A DNA stretch of 64,000 nt from Heloderma charlesbogerti (GCA_026122225.1 JANEZZ010001641.1:55361-119360), one strand, 5' to 3'. Shown: positions 9,301-19,813, numbered from the stretch's first letter. A program made the numbers and translations. The notes: generated by a model from the letters alone, not told the origin.

Positions 9301-11458
9301 AAGCTGCAACTGCCTTGTTTCAGCTTTAGATGTGTGTGTGTGGGAACCTCTCTAGGATATGACCTGGTAATTCTACATGTTGCAGGCAGCTCTCCAAAGT
9401 CCAGCAAAGGTCTTCCCATGGTCCTGCTACTAAAGATCCTGTTAACCAGAAATGCTAAAGATTGTATTTGGAACCATTTAGATGTCAAGCATATAGTGAG
9501 CTATGGCTGCCTATCTGGCTTATCTTGAAGCTTTTGGGTCCGATGCACAACACCTTTGCACTTTATTGTACCATTCAATTAATATTTCTTCTTGCGACTG
9601 TATGACCTTGAATCCAGACGATCCTACTGGAATTACTGAAATTCTCCTCTGGAAATGGTGTGTGTGTGCTTGCCCATGCGCGCGCGCACACTGCTAACAC
9701 CCATAGAAAAGGCTGCTTAAATTTGTAAGTTGCTTTCTTAGCTACAGCAGTCAGATGCTTTTATTCCCAAAATGAATTGTCCTCCCAAAAGAAGGGAACA
9801 GTTACAACTGAGGCTAGATTTGGACCACATATATATCATTCACACACCTTAGTAGTTATTGATTGAAATGATGGGATTTCCCAAAGAAGAGTAAAAATAA
9901 CTGGCACAAGGTTCTTTTGAGCTAGAGTCTGGGTTTGTTGGAATGAAAAGTAGAGGCTAAATTGTTCCTTAAGAACTCAATCAAGTAATGTGTTAATTAT
10001 CATTTATATGAATTTATTAATCTTGCAAAGTGTTTGCTTATTCACTTGCCCAACAATCTGAGGAGTCATTTTACAAATGGCAAACTGATGGAGTGACTGA
10101 CATTGGCTCTCCCTCCTACCCTCATGTATTCTGATTCTTTCCCTCACTTCCTGGGTCATGATAACTGTAGTTTTTTACCATGATTTCCAAGTTGGGTATA
10201 GCACCATTTGAGGAACAGAGTTTCCAGTTCTGGGTTTTAGGTAGTTATGGATCTGTGAGGGGGGAAGACTTTCCCAACTGGTGGATCCCTTATTTACAAG
10301 GGTTCTCCCCCACAAAGAATTACTGATAAGCTGCCACCAGTCATATTGAATCTCCTGACACCCCCTAATCTGTCCAGCTGCTTGCGGAGGTCTTTAAGCC
10401 CTTTTGCTAAGGACCCCTCCTTTCAGCCCAGCTCAGACAGAGGTGGGGGGGGGGAGAAGAAGTGCACCAGATTTTTTTTTTGCTGAAAGCCCAGAAACAC
10501 AGAACCTAATAATGTGGGGAAAGGGGGAAACAGTAAGAACAAGGGAAGACAAGATACACACACACAGCATTTGACATATAACCACTAAATTAATTCCAAC
10601 TTTGCTAATATATTTTACCTGCTTGAGTAGGATCCTGGGTTTCAGAGCATATGCAGAATTCCTTCTGGAGAAGATGGTCTGAGAGAGCATCTTGATCTCC
10701 TGATTAAATGTTATTAGGAAGACATCAGGGAGTGAACACATTCTCAATTTTATGGGAGTTCAGTCAAAGCCAGCTCTGTAGTGGAGACTGCTGATTTGTC
10801 TGCTAGTACAATACACCCCCGCCCCATTTCTGATGTTAGTGGTCTAGCCAGTTAATCAGAAAATTATTCACTGTCTAGACCCAGATTTGTAAATACCCCA
10901 CACTTGAATTATAAACGAGCTGGCCAGTTCTAATTGGACAACCATTGCATGAACGAGCTAAAGTTTTGGATGTGTAAAAGTGAAATCTAGCCTATTCAGG
11001 CATCCCAGCATGGTGCCAACTTATCAGCTGCTCTAGGGGGCACTGTTAAGCTACATCAGACATAAGGGTTTGTCACAGAAATCAGCTGTGGTTTTCAAGG
11101 GGTCTACTTGAAGTCTGCTTGCCCACCCAATGGACTGTTGTTCCAAATGAAGGGGGAGGGAGAAATAAGAGGACCATTGTGCAGGGTGGGGGGAGGAATT
11201 CTCCAGATGTTCATATGTGGGTAATAGTATTTACAAATTATATTATGAGGGCTCATATTACTTTTAAAAACTTTTTTTGGACACTTTAAATCAAACCCCA
11301 TAGGGACAGCCATCTTTTTCCACATATAATGCCAGGAAATGATTCTACATCACCACATTGCATCTTCCAGTGAGCATTAGGAATCCCGTTTTCAAAGAAC
11401 CAGGTAGCTGTGCTGCCAGTGAGTGCTCTGCCAAGCTGCAGCTTTGATTTAAAGTGTC

Positions 11459-11459
<1 letters not shown>
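9301..11459. other. Unassigned stretch with minor simple repeats
   Basis: No gene or transposon end recognised. Small features are a GT run near 9333-9341, GTGTGTGTGC and CGCGCGCACA near 9660-9690, a G-run at 10444-10453, and poly-T at 10472-10480. Confidence 0.4.

Positions 11460-11490
<31 letters not shown>
11460..11490. repeat. (CA)n microsatellite
   Basis: An uninterrupted array of about 15 CA units. Confidence 0.97.
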
Positions 11491-11494
<4 letters not shown>

Positions 11495-11930
11495 CCCTAG
11501 GACCACCTTGTGATAGAATTTGCAAATACTACTCCTCCCACATAAATATCCCCCCCCCCCAGCCCAACATCTCTCCCTTGACCCCAGATCTTCAGGAGAT
11601 TTTGATCTTCCCCACCCTGCAAATGAAAAAAATTCAGCTGGGCAGAACATTTGACCCAGCCGTAGTTTACCGTAACTATAGATTACCCAATTCAAATATC
11701 AGGGCAAACTATAGTTATTGTGAACCAGGAAATGAGATAGGGAATCAGAATGTGAAGGAGGGAGGGGGAAGGCTGTGTGTGGGCTCACAGCCATGGCTTG
11801 GGTGTGCCATCTGACCTAGGCCATTGACTGTGAAGAAAAAGAGAAGAGAAAGAGCTATTTTCATTGTTTGCTACGTTTTGTAAAGGCTTTGGTGGTATCA
11901 ATTGTGATACGTTGTGGCAACTCATGAAAC

Positions 11931-11993
11931 TATATATACATATATATACACACACACACACATACATATACATACATACACACACAGTATGTG

Positions 11994-12048
<55 letters not shown>
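11931..12048. repeat. Compound TA/CA/TG microsatellite, self-complementary
   Basis: A (TA)n block leads into (CA)n and CATA words, then GTATGTGTGTG and (TG)n, and ends in (TA)n. The left CA half can pair with the right TG half, so the whole tract is an imperfect inverted repeat able to extrude a cruciform. Confidence 0.9.
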
Positions 12049-12973
12049 GAAATATTTCATAATATCCTTCTTACAATACCATGGTAGTATACAAAATATA
12101 ATTGGAAACAAGCTGAATTTGAAAACAAACTAAATTTGACCCTTTTGGTGCTCCATAGTACCAAACATGGCAATCCACTTCCTGAGGGTGTACATCTGGA
12201 GTAACTAACAACATTTTACTGGTGTAAAATGAAGATAACTTGTGTGACTTGGTGAAGACTTTTAATCCATCCCCCACCCACCCAATAGTAGGCTCAAGAA
12301 ATGCATGGATTTGAAGACATGACACAACAAAAGCTGAAATGTTGGAAAATGTTAAATACTGCGAATCCAACATGATTTTAGAAGGAAATACATGTTGCCA
12401 TGGTGGCTAGCCATTTGCAAATATGAAAGCTGTACCTGCTAAAGGAAATAGGAGATTATGTGGAGTTAAAGGAGCCATCAACGGATTTTTAAAACTTAAA
12501 TTAATTTTACTTTAATTGAAATCATTCAGCTACACACTCTTGGGGCATACCTGCAGCACAAACATGCATCAGTTTTATACTAGTCAACTACTATGGCCCC
12601 CCCTCCTGATCCTGGCAATTGTAGTTTCAGAATTATGAAAATACTGTGCGAGATTCCTTGTCCCTTTCAAAGAACTAAAGTACCTGATAGTTTCTGTAAA
12701 CATGGGGTGAACATCCAAATTAAAAATTCCCCATACTTGGAAAAGGAATTTTGACCCATATTGTCTTGATCTTCCAGTCCCATCTGCATCTGGATCAGTC
12801 TTCAAAACTGATTACAAATTTCGACCCCTGTGTCATCACCCCCCCCCTGGCTTTGGAAACAAGAAAAAGCAACTTATCATGATGAGGTGGATGGGTAACC
12901 AGCCTTGCTCACTTCCAGGCTGGTTGGCTGGCTCAACCCCAGAAATTGAAATGGCATTTCTGAGCATGCTCAG

Positions 12974-13105
12974 TAGCAGGGCCAGTCCTACTATTAGGCA
13001 GAGTGAGGGGGCTGCCTCAGGCAGCAGATGCCTGGGTGTGGGGAGCAATAGTGAGGTGTTGGAGGACAGATCTGTGTGTGCTATGTGGCTTGCCCTGCAA
13101 TCCTA
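12974..13105 (+). repeat. Interspersed repeat with GGGCCAG end (Y family), copy 1
   Basis: GGGCCAGTCCTACTATTAGG, then GGGGGCTGCCTCAGGCAGCA and GTTGGAGGACAGATCTG, match the repeat at 45326-45419 plus 45809-45850. It encodes nothing. It is probably a degraded DNA transposon, but the superfamily is not determinable. Confidence 0.5.
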
Positions 13106-13217
13106 AACTAGCTCTCTAAGCCACCAGGTGCAGTGGGGCACAGTCCCATTGCCAGTGCTGACTAAAAACCAATTTCCAGTTCAATCAGCTTCTGTACATG
13201 GAATGGGGTGGGGGAGC

Positions 13218-14382
13218 TGTCAGGGCCCAGCTTCGGTACTGCAGTGGGCCTTGTACGTTATAGCCAGGATTTGATTAGAAGTAGTCTGGAAAGGCTTGGG
13301 CCTATTTGGTTTCTGGAATGTCAGAGTCTGTGAGCTTATCTTTGTCAATGTTTTCAGAGCACAGCCAGGGGGAATCATCCAACTCCCTGTCCGCCTGCTG
13401 GTCTGGCCTTGGCAGACAGGGAGGCTGGAAGCTGGCCATGAGAACCAGACAGAGGTGGGGTGGGGTTTGCAGAAGGGTTGCCCAGGTTGTAGCGACACTG
13501 CTGGAGGGCTGAGCAGTGCCACCCTGTTTAGACAGGGGCCTTGCTGTAAGGCTGACGGCCCTTGTCCGTCAAGGGATTTGGAGGGGGTGTCCCACAGTCA
13601 CGCCTTCCCTTTTAAGCTGATGCAAAGGCAAAGAGCCTTTGCTAGGAACATCTCGTCTTCATTGCCCGAAGCCTTCTCTGTTTGGATCCATCATCGTCTG
13701 GGCTTTTGGAGGCACTCTGCAGATGGACTGGAACTTTGGATTGTTAAGGACTTGTCATGAAGAGTACTGTGAGGCTTTTCATAGACTTGAACTCTCGTTA
13801 CTGTGGATTGTGTGTCTGTGTTTCTAGTCAGCTCAGTGTACAGCAGGCTGGGTTTGATCTATGACTTTTGGACTTCCCTCTGCCAGAACTCATGCAGCGT
13901 GGAGTTGCCAATGCGAAAGCTGTGGCCTAGAACTCCTTGCGTGTGTGGGTATGCCCTTCCCTTGATCTTGATGGGCCTTGACCATGTAGCCTGGAGTTAT
14001 CAACAAAAGATTCAAAGTTGGACTCTGTTCATTACGGAATCATTTCCAATCCCTTTCCATGTTCGGGGTTGGAGTCCCGTAAAAGGATTGTCTGGGTTAG
14101 GTACCCAAGAATCCAGAGTCCCTTCCCTTGTGTTCAGAACCGTGGAGATAGCAATAGATAAACCATGCTGAGGATCTCAGTCATGGTAGTAGTGTTTAGC
14201 TTTGGACTGTTCTGGAATTACATAAAGCCTATAGCTACTGACCATCAGCTATATGATTTCTGAAGAGTGTAACCATTAAGCTTTTGCTGTGGGATTCCCT
14301 GCGATAAAGAAATCTTGCTGATTTGGGTGTCCAGTGTCAGATTGCCTGAGTGTGTGCACTGGGGGGATCGGGAAACCTGACA
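13218..14382 (+). mobile_element. Probable solo LTR of an LTR retrotransposon (~1.17 kb)
   Basis: The segment starts TGTCAGGGCC and ends AAACCTGACA, giving a perfect 7-base terminal inverted repeat (TGTCAGG / CCTGACA) of LTR type. Flanks GGAGC (13213-13217) and GGAAC (14383-14387) match at 4 of 5 bases, consistent with a 5-bp target duplication. GATAAAG at 14304-14310 lies about 75 bases before the end, where a poly(A) signal is expected. No internal gag, pol or second LTR is seen, so it fits recombination between two LTRs. Gypsy versus retroviral origin cannot be decided. The short ORFs inside have no domains. Confidence 0.6.
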
Positions 14383-14499
14383 GGAACCATCTTGTCCTTT
14401 GCCTCAAGAAGCAAATCCTCTTGGCCTGGCTCAGCTCAGTAGTGTTGCTTCAGCTTCTGGTAGGACCAGGGAGGGGGGCTATCATCAGAGTTTTGCCAT

Positions 14500-14797
14500 C
14501 ATTGGGCAGTATCCAATACTGCTCTTGTGCTAGTGGAATGACTGCTAGTGCAATGGGAAAGCAGCGTTTGCCGATGCAACCAGAAACTATCTGAAACTAC
14601 GGCTTCCAAAATGGAACAGCTCAGTGGAGGTCACAGAAGGGAGCTCTGTTGACTCAACCCATTCTGGAAGCAGTAGTTTCAAGTAGTTTCTTGGGCTGTG
14701 CTAGCAAGCACTGCTTTCGTATTGTGCTAGCAGTTGTTCCTGCTTGTGTAATGTGTTTAGAGCTGGCGGATTAACAACACTGGATGCTACCCATTAC
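14500..14797. mobile_element. MITE-like element with imperfect terminal inverted repeats
   Basis: TTGGGCAGTATCCAATACTG at the left pairs, with mismatches, with AACACTGGATGCTACCCATT at the right. GTGCTAGTGGAATGACTGCT recalls the inverted CCACTAG region near 31430-31440, so another copy may lie at 31260-31440. There is no coding potential, and no clean target duplication was found. Confidence 0.4.
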
Positions 14798-14917
14798 TTG
14801 TGAGTTTTCTGAATATTTGCAAAGAGTAATTGCAAAACCCATATGTAGTTTTGCCCAACAAGGGGCACCGTTTGCACATTCCTCATTCCCTGGAGAGAAT
14901 GTCTATTAAACCAGTTT

Positions 14918-15040
14918 AGGATGCAAGCCTATGCATGTTTAGCCAGAAGAAAGTCCTACAGCTCCTAGCATCCCTCAGCCAGCCATGCTGGTATTGTAGG
15001 ACTTTTTCCTAGCTAAACATGCATTGGATTGTGCCCTTTA
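14918..15040. mobile_element. Foldback MITE-like element
   Basis: AGCCTATGCATGTTTAGC plus AAAGTCCTACA on the left are complementary to TGTAGGACTTTTTCC and GCTAAACATGCATTGG on the right, giving arms of about 45 bases around a short loop. A related half element lies at 19438-19490 (ATCCTATGCATGTTTAGACA, AAAGTCCTACA). The superfamily is not assigned. Confidence 0.6.
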
Positions 15041-15531
15041 TTCTGTAATGTAGATGCACCCTATGATTAAAAAACTTGACAAAGCACAATGCAAAATATT
15101 GGTAGGCTTGCATAGCTCACTGATTTTAATGGCCTTAAGTACATGTGATTCTACGTTGGGATTAAGGCTAGATTAATTAACAGTACAATCCTAGGGCCAA
15201 TCTACATTTTGCCTGCCATCGCAATGAATTCGGTGTCCTGTTGGGTTAAACGCTCTTGTATTAAAACGTGATTATCCACGCTCACCCATTTTCCCCGTTG
15301 TGGTGCTTCATCGAATGCGCAAGCTCGGTTCACACTCGAGCGCTGTGCTGTTTTCCTGCTCTTAAAGATGGAGGCTCTCATTGGAGGATCAGAAACTCTT
15401 CCTGTTTCTGCTGATTCCACGCCCATCACGCTCACAGCTCTTCGAAGATCATGCCTGAATTTTGGGGAAAAAAATAATGGAGAAGCCATGACTCTTTGAA
15501 GATAATGCCTTAATTAAAAAAAAAAAAACTT

Positions 15532-15543
15532 GAAGAGGGGGAT
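15532..15543. repeat. Left target-site duplication of BovB copy 4
   Basis: GAAGAGGGGGAT here is repeated exactly at 16151-16162, flanking the BovB insertion. Confidence 0.9.
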
Positions 15544-16150
15544 TGTTGTTGTTCAGTCGTTCAGTCGTGTCCAACTCTTCGTGACCCCATGGACCATAGC
15601 ATGCCAGGCCTTCCTGTCCTGCGCTCTCTCCCGGAATGTGCTCAAGTTCATATTCATTGCATCAGTGATGCTATCTAGCCATCTCATCCTCTGCTGTCCC
15701 CTTCTCCTTTTGCCTTCAGTCTTTCCCAGCATCAGGGTCTTTTCCAGGGAGTTTTCTCTTCGCATTAGGTGGCCAAAATATTTGAGCTTCAGCTTCAGTA
15801 TCTGTCCTTCCAATGAGCAGTCAGGGTTGATTTCCTTTAGGATGGACTGATTTGACCTCCTTGCAGTCCAGGGGACTCGTAAGAGTCTTCTCCAGCACCA
15901 CAGTTAGAAAGCATCAATTCTTCAGCGCTCAGCCTTCCTTATGGTCCAGCTCTCACAGCCATACCTTACTACTGGGAAAACCATAGCTTTGATTAGACGG
16001 ACCTTTGTCAACAAGGTGATGTCTCTGCTTCTTACTCTGCTGTCTAGGTTTGCCATAGCTTTCCTCCCAAGGAGCAAGCGTCTTTAATTTTATGGCTGCA
16101 GTCACCATCTGCGGTGATCTTGGAGCCCAAGAAAATAAAATCTGTCACAG
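15544..16150 (-). mobile_element. BovB LINE, copy 4, 5'-truncated
   Basis: On the minus strand the sequence runs from within the reverse-transcriptase C-terminal region to the HGVTKSWTRLND end and the ACAACAACA tail. Exact 12-bp duplications flank it, so the insertion is recent relative to the host element. One open block of 86 codons remains at 15553-15813; upstream of it the frame is broken. Truncation at the 5' end is the usual outcome of LINE insertion. Confidence 0.93.
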
Positions 16151-16228
16151 GAAGAGGGGGATAGGAGGGGGTAAAACCTAGTCTCATTTGAAGGGATAGA
16201 ATAACCCCCTGCTCAGTGCAGGAAGCCT

Positions 16229-16297
16229 GATTCCCAGGTGGTCACCCATCCAACTACTGACCGGGGCTGACATTGCTTAGCTTCCAAGATCAGACAA
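16229..16297 (-). pseudogene. 5S rRNA-derived segment inside copy B, minus strand
   Basis: The reverse complement reads GTCTGATCTTGGAAGCTAAG, then GGTCAGTAGTTGGATGGGTG and ACCACCTGGGAAT. It covers the same part of 5S rRNA as 1936-2003 and shares its GGTCAGTAG variant. The flanking sequence up to 16163 also matches copy A. It is an internal fragment and not a gene. Confidence 0.8.
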
Positions 16298-17277
16298 ACA
16301 TGCACACATCTAGCCCTTTGCTTGTTGCTGAAGAAACACTGAGTGCTGACGAAACTATGTGATCAGTAGCTGGAAGATGACATGGGGCTGTCGAGAGCCG
16401 TGATTGGACAGGAGGGAAATACAAACACTGCCCTATATGGACGGGCAGGGGAGGGGGCTATGACCAGATTCGGTAGTGAAGGCAGAAAATCAGAGCACAT
16501 TAAGGGGAAATACCGGGGTATAAGGGTATTGAAAGCGGGAGCACGGAAGTGGGAAATTCCGGTTCCAATTCGAGGCGGGTACTGCATAGTGTGAAAGACA
16601 GGCGGTGAAACCCCATTGGAAGCGAAAAAACCCGTAAGTGTAGATTGGCCACTAGACATATGCAGAAGTAAGCCCCATTGAGTTCAGGTAAATGTGTATA
16701 GGACTACAGCCTTACTTAGCTTACACTTTCAAGGCAAAGACTACTGCAGTTAAAAAGGATGGAGATGTGGGTATGAGAGATCTCACTGACATATGCTGAT
16801 GGATTTTTGCCAAGGAAAGTTGAAGAAATATATCCATTGGAAAAAAAAAGATTGATTCTATTTGAACTTTCATTTCAGTAACTCTAAAATGGCTCAGATC
16901 CATGAATTTCCTGGCCCAGATCCATGAATTTCCACATTTGAGAGTTAGTCATTCTGCATCAGATTCTCAGAAGGCACACGTAAGTGTGCCCTGTAATTAT
17001 TTTTCTGTAAGAGTCAAGATAATGATGCACATTTAAATATTTTCATGCATGCATATATGTATATTCTTGCACATACATGTATATACACAAGATCCTTGAA
17101 TGAAAAGTGCATCAAATACAACATTGATAAATTGGCTCCTACAAAAAATATTTTCTGATCTCTAATGAAATATATTTAAAAATATGTTACAGCACAATCC
17201 TTTGCATAGGTATAGAATAAGGATAGCTTGGCAGTAGTACATGTGAAAAGGATGTCAGGTTTATAGCAGATCACAAG

Positions 17278-18186
17278 TAGGGATGGCAGAGAATTCCGCC
17301 ACGGATCTTGGGGAGACCGAATGCCAGTGCATTCGGCCCCCCGAAATCTGCGGCGGAACGACCTGCCCCCCCGCCCCCCCGCGGATCCCCCCGGGACGAG
17401 ACTTACCTGGGGTGGATCTTCCGGGCGGCGGTGGCTGTGGCGGCGGCGGCTGCGGCGGCTGGTCTTCCGACTGGCTGCCACTGCCGCCATTTGCAGGTTT
17501 TTGTTTTTGTTTTTACACCCACGTGATAGGCTACGTAAATTTTTACATAGCCTAAAACATCTGGGTAAAAAAAAAAAAGGTGTACGCAAATGGCGGCGGC
17601 TATGGCCGCCGCCATTTGCGTACGCCTTTTTTTTTTTTAACCCAGACATTTTACGTAAGTTTTTACGTAGCCTAAAACGACTGGGTAAAAAAAAAAAAAA
17701 AGTGTACGCAAATGGCGGTGGCTACGGCCGCCGCCATTTGCGTTCCTTATTTTGGGCCTTCTTAGTCTACGTAAATAATTACATAGACTAAGACGGCGAA
17801 AATAAGGGGAACACAAATAGCGTCCGCTACGCTATTTGCGTTCCCCTTATTTTCTCCGTCTTAGTCTACGTAAATATTTATGTAGATTAAGACATCAAAA
17901 ATAAGGAATGTAAATGGTGGTGGCCATAGCTGCCGCCATTTGCGTACACGGTTCCCCCCCCCGAGCCCTTCGCAGCTGGAAATCCAGCTGCAGACGGCTC
18001 TGGCCTGGCTGGGCTTGGCCGGCTGCTCCATGGAGCCGTCGCGGAGCACAGCCGGCCAGGGAGGATTCCGGGGGGGAGGAACGGAGTGCCTCCCCCCCAT
18101 CCAGGATTCTGGGGGGAGGGACGGAACACCTCCCCCCCACCATAAACATAATCCGCAAACAGGTAAGTGATTTTCGTACATCCCTA
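17278..18186 (+). mobile_element. Palindrome-ladder hAT MITE (H1 family), copy C
   Basis: Ends TAGGGATG and CATCCCTA are exact inverted repeats, very like Ac/hAT termini. ATCACAAG flanks both sides (17270-17277, 18187-18194) and occurs once in the CR1 target, proving insertion. Inside, from 17526 to 17945, runs an alternating series of GC-rich and AT-rich palindromes. ACTTACCT (17401-17408) and AGGTAAGT (18161-18168) lie near the two ends on opposite strands. The ORFs are mirror translations of the palindromes; no transposase is present. Confidence 0.9.
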
Positions 18187-18472
18187 ATCACAAGCCAAAT
18201 ATGAGCCAACAGTGTGATGCAGCTGCAAAAAAAATGTTAACATGATTTTAAGCTGTATAATAATAGTTTCCAAATAACCAGAAGTAATAGCCCCACTTTA
18301 TTTCACACTGAGACCCCATTTGAAGTACTGTGGCCCATTCTAGACACCTCACTTTAAGACGTATGTGGACAATTTGGAACAGGTTAATAGAAGGGCAATG
18401 AAGATGATAAAGGGCCCTATGAGGAAAGGTTGAAGGCAATGGGTATCTTTAGCTTGGAAAATAGAAGACAGA

Positions 18473-19437
18473 GGAAGCAATCCTACTGGACTTAGGGATG
18501 GCGGAGAATTTCTCCCCGAAACTTCGGGGGGGCCGAGCGCCAATGTGTTCGGCCCCCCGAACAAGTTTCGGGGAGAAATTCTCCGTACCCCCCCCCCCCC
18601 AGGACGGGACTTACCTTTGCTGAATGTCCCTCCCGGCAGCGGGTCCAGCCGGCGGTTCAGCGGGTGTTCGTGCGGGGCGGGAGCGGCAGCCGGTCTTTTT
18701 TTTTTTTAAAGTTACCCGTGATAGGCTACGTGACGATTAACGTAGCCTATCACGGCTGACTTTGCAAATCTAGCCGTGATAGGCTACGTTAATCATCACG
18801 TAGCCTATCACGGGGGCGCTTGTTTTTTTTAAAAAAAAATTTGGAGTTCGCGGCCGGGCGAGGCGAGGTGCCTCCTCCCCGGCCTGAATTTCGGCCGGGC
18901 GAGGCGGGAAGCCTCCCCCCCGGCCTGAATTTCGGCCAGGCGAGGCGGGAAGCCTCCCCCCCCCGGCCTGAACTTCGCGGGGGGAGCAGCGAAGTGCCTC
19001 CCCCCCACCGCGAACAAGCTTCGAGGACAGGTAAGTGACTTTCGTCCACCCCTAACTGGGATAGGCAGCCACCTCCAGACTTATCCCTTCCGTACTTTAG
19101 TCACCCTGCATTTGCGGTTAGACAGCCAATTTCGGCTGTCTAGGCGTGGGAAGGTGGAGTGGGGGAAGTGGCTGCCAGACGACACCTTGGATATGTCATA
19201 CTGGCATTTGCACCTTCCCCGCCCTGGAACACCCCCTGGATTTCGCCACTGTACGCTCCTCTTCCTAGTGAGGAGTGCAAGGCCATTCCAAGCTGCCTGC
19301 GAGGCAGCGCAGGAGCGGGGGGAAGTCAGTTCTCGGGGGACTGACTTTGGTGCATGGGCTCCGAGGTCGATTCCTGGAAACCGACGTATCTTATGGCCAT
19401 CTAGCCGCTGACTAGTGGCCATAGGATTGCTCCCTAA
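18473..19437. repeat. GC-rich interspersed repeat (O family), copy B, interrupted by a hAT
   Basis: The left stub AAGCAATCCTACTGGAC and the right end GGCCATAGGATTGCTCCCTA look like imperfect terminal inverted repeats (AGCAATCCTA). The body 19063-19437 matches 2660-3004. It sits inside the old CR1 and is itself split by the hAT at 18493-19054. No coding function is seen. Confidence 0.55.
18493..19054 (+). mobile_element. Palindrome-bearing hAT MITE (H1 family), copy B
   Basis: The ends are TAGGGATGGCGGAGAATT and CACCCCTA. Flanks ACTGGACT (18485-18492) and ACTGGGAT (19055-19062) match at 6 of 8. It contains a large palindrome near 18507-18582, a double GTGATAGGCTACG hairpin at 18715-18813, and about three tandem units of GGCCGGGCGAGGCGGGAAGC type between 18852 and 18990. 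Donor-like motifs are ACTTACCT at 18609-18616 and AGGTAAGT at 19029-19036. Confidence 0.75.
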
Positions 19438-19490
19438 GGATGAAATCCTATGCATGTTTAGACAGAAAAAAGTCCTACAAGTCCTACAAG
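19438..19490. mobile_element. Half of a foldback MITE-like element
   Basis: ATCCTATGCATGTTTAGACA and AAAGTCCTACA match the left arm of the element at 14918. The right arm is missing or replaced by CR1 sequence. Confidence 0.45.
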
Positions 19491-19708
19491 GGCAGATTTT
19501 GGTGAAACATTAAGATAAACTTTTAAATAGTAAGATCAGTTTGAGAATGGAACCAGTTACATAGAAGGATGGTGGGCTGGAGGTCTTCAAGTAGAGGCTG
19601 TGCAGCCATCCGTTAGGAATGCTCTAGCTCTGGATTTCCTGCATTGAGCTTGATGGCCTTTAAGGTCCATTCCATGTCTGTATGATTCAAGGCATGCTTA
19701 CTCAGCCA

Positions 19709-19805
19709 CAGTGGAGGCTGGTGGCTCCGATGTCAGTGGGGCAGTGAATCTGCTCCAGGTTTCAGTTAGAACAAGTCAAAACCAGTCAGCCACCAGCCTC
19801 CAGTG
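19709..19805. mobile_element. hAT MITE, CAGTGGAGGCTGGTGGC family, copy 1
   Basis: It begins CAGTGGAGGCTGGTGGCT and ends GCCACCAGCCTCCAGTG, with long inverted ends. CTCAGCCA (19701-19708) and CTCAGCCC (19806-19813) match at 7 of 8, as expected for hAT. This copy is internally shortened compared with 28948 and 48960. Confidence 0.8.
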
Positions 19806-19813
19806 CTCAGCCC

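Larger units (their letters stand above)
15194..16651 (+). mobile_element. TIR DNA transposon carrying a 5S rRNA-like segment, copy B (complete, interrupted)
   Basis: The left end GGGCCAATCTACA is the inverse of the right end TGTAGATTGGCCA. CTA lies on both sides (15191-15193 and 16652-16654), which could be a 3-bp duplication of the PIF/Harbinger type, though low complexity makes this weak. The left arm matches copy A at 1753. The middle of the element, including the 5S-like block, is inverted relative to copy A. A truncated BovB at 15544-16150 interrupts it. Without that insert the element is about 840 bases. No transposase is present. Confidence 0.6.
17215..19687 (+). mobile_element. Old CR1 LINE 3' part, split into three pieces by later insertions
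   Basis: Pieces at about 17215-17277, 18187-18472 and 19489-19687 align in order to the CR1 at 41699-42734. Matching words include AATATGAGCCAACA.TGTGATG, CATTGAGC.TGATGGCCTTTA and a TGTATGATTC tail. Between the second and third pieces about 130 bases of CR1 are missing, so insertion was accompanied or followed by deletion. The reading frame is destroyed. This CR1 is clearly older than the copy at 41699. Confidence 0.8.

Noticed and set aside
17283..17791. Several overlapping ORFs of 70-157 codons on both strands
   Set aside because: They are translations of palindromic, CpG-rich hAT sequence; opposite-strand ORFs mirror each other and no domain is visible.
17526..17945. Regularly spaced palindromes resembling a CRISPR array
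   Set aside because: The units are not identical direct repeats with unique spacers, the spacing varies, and the whole lies inside a hAT with 8-bp TSDs in a vertebrate-type genome.
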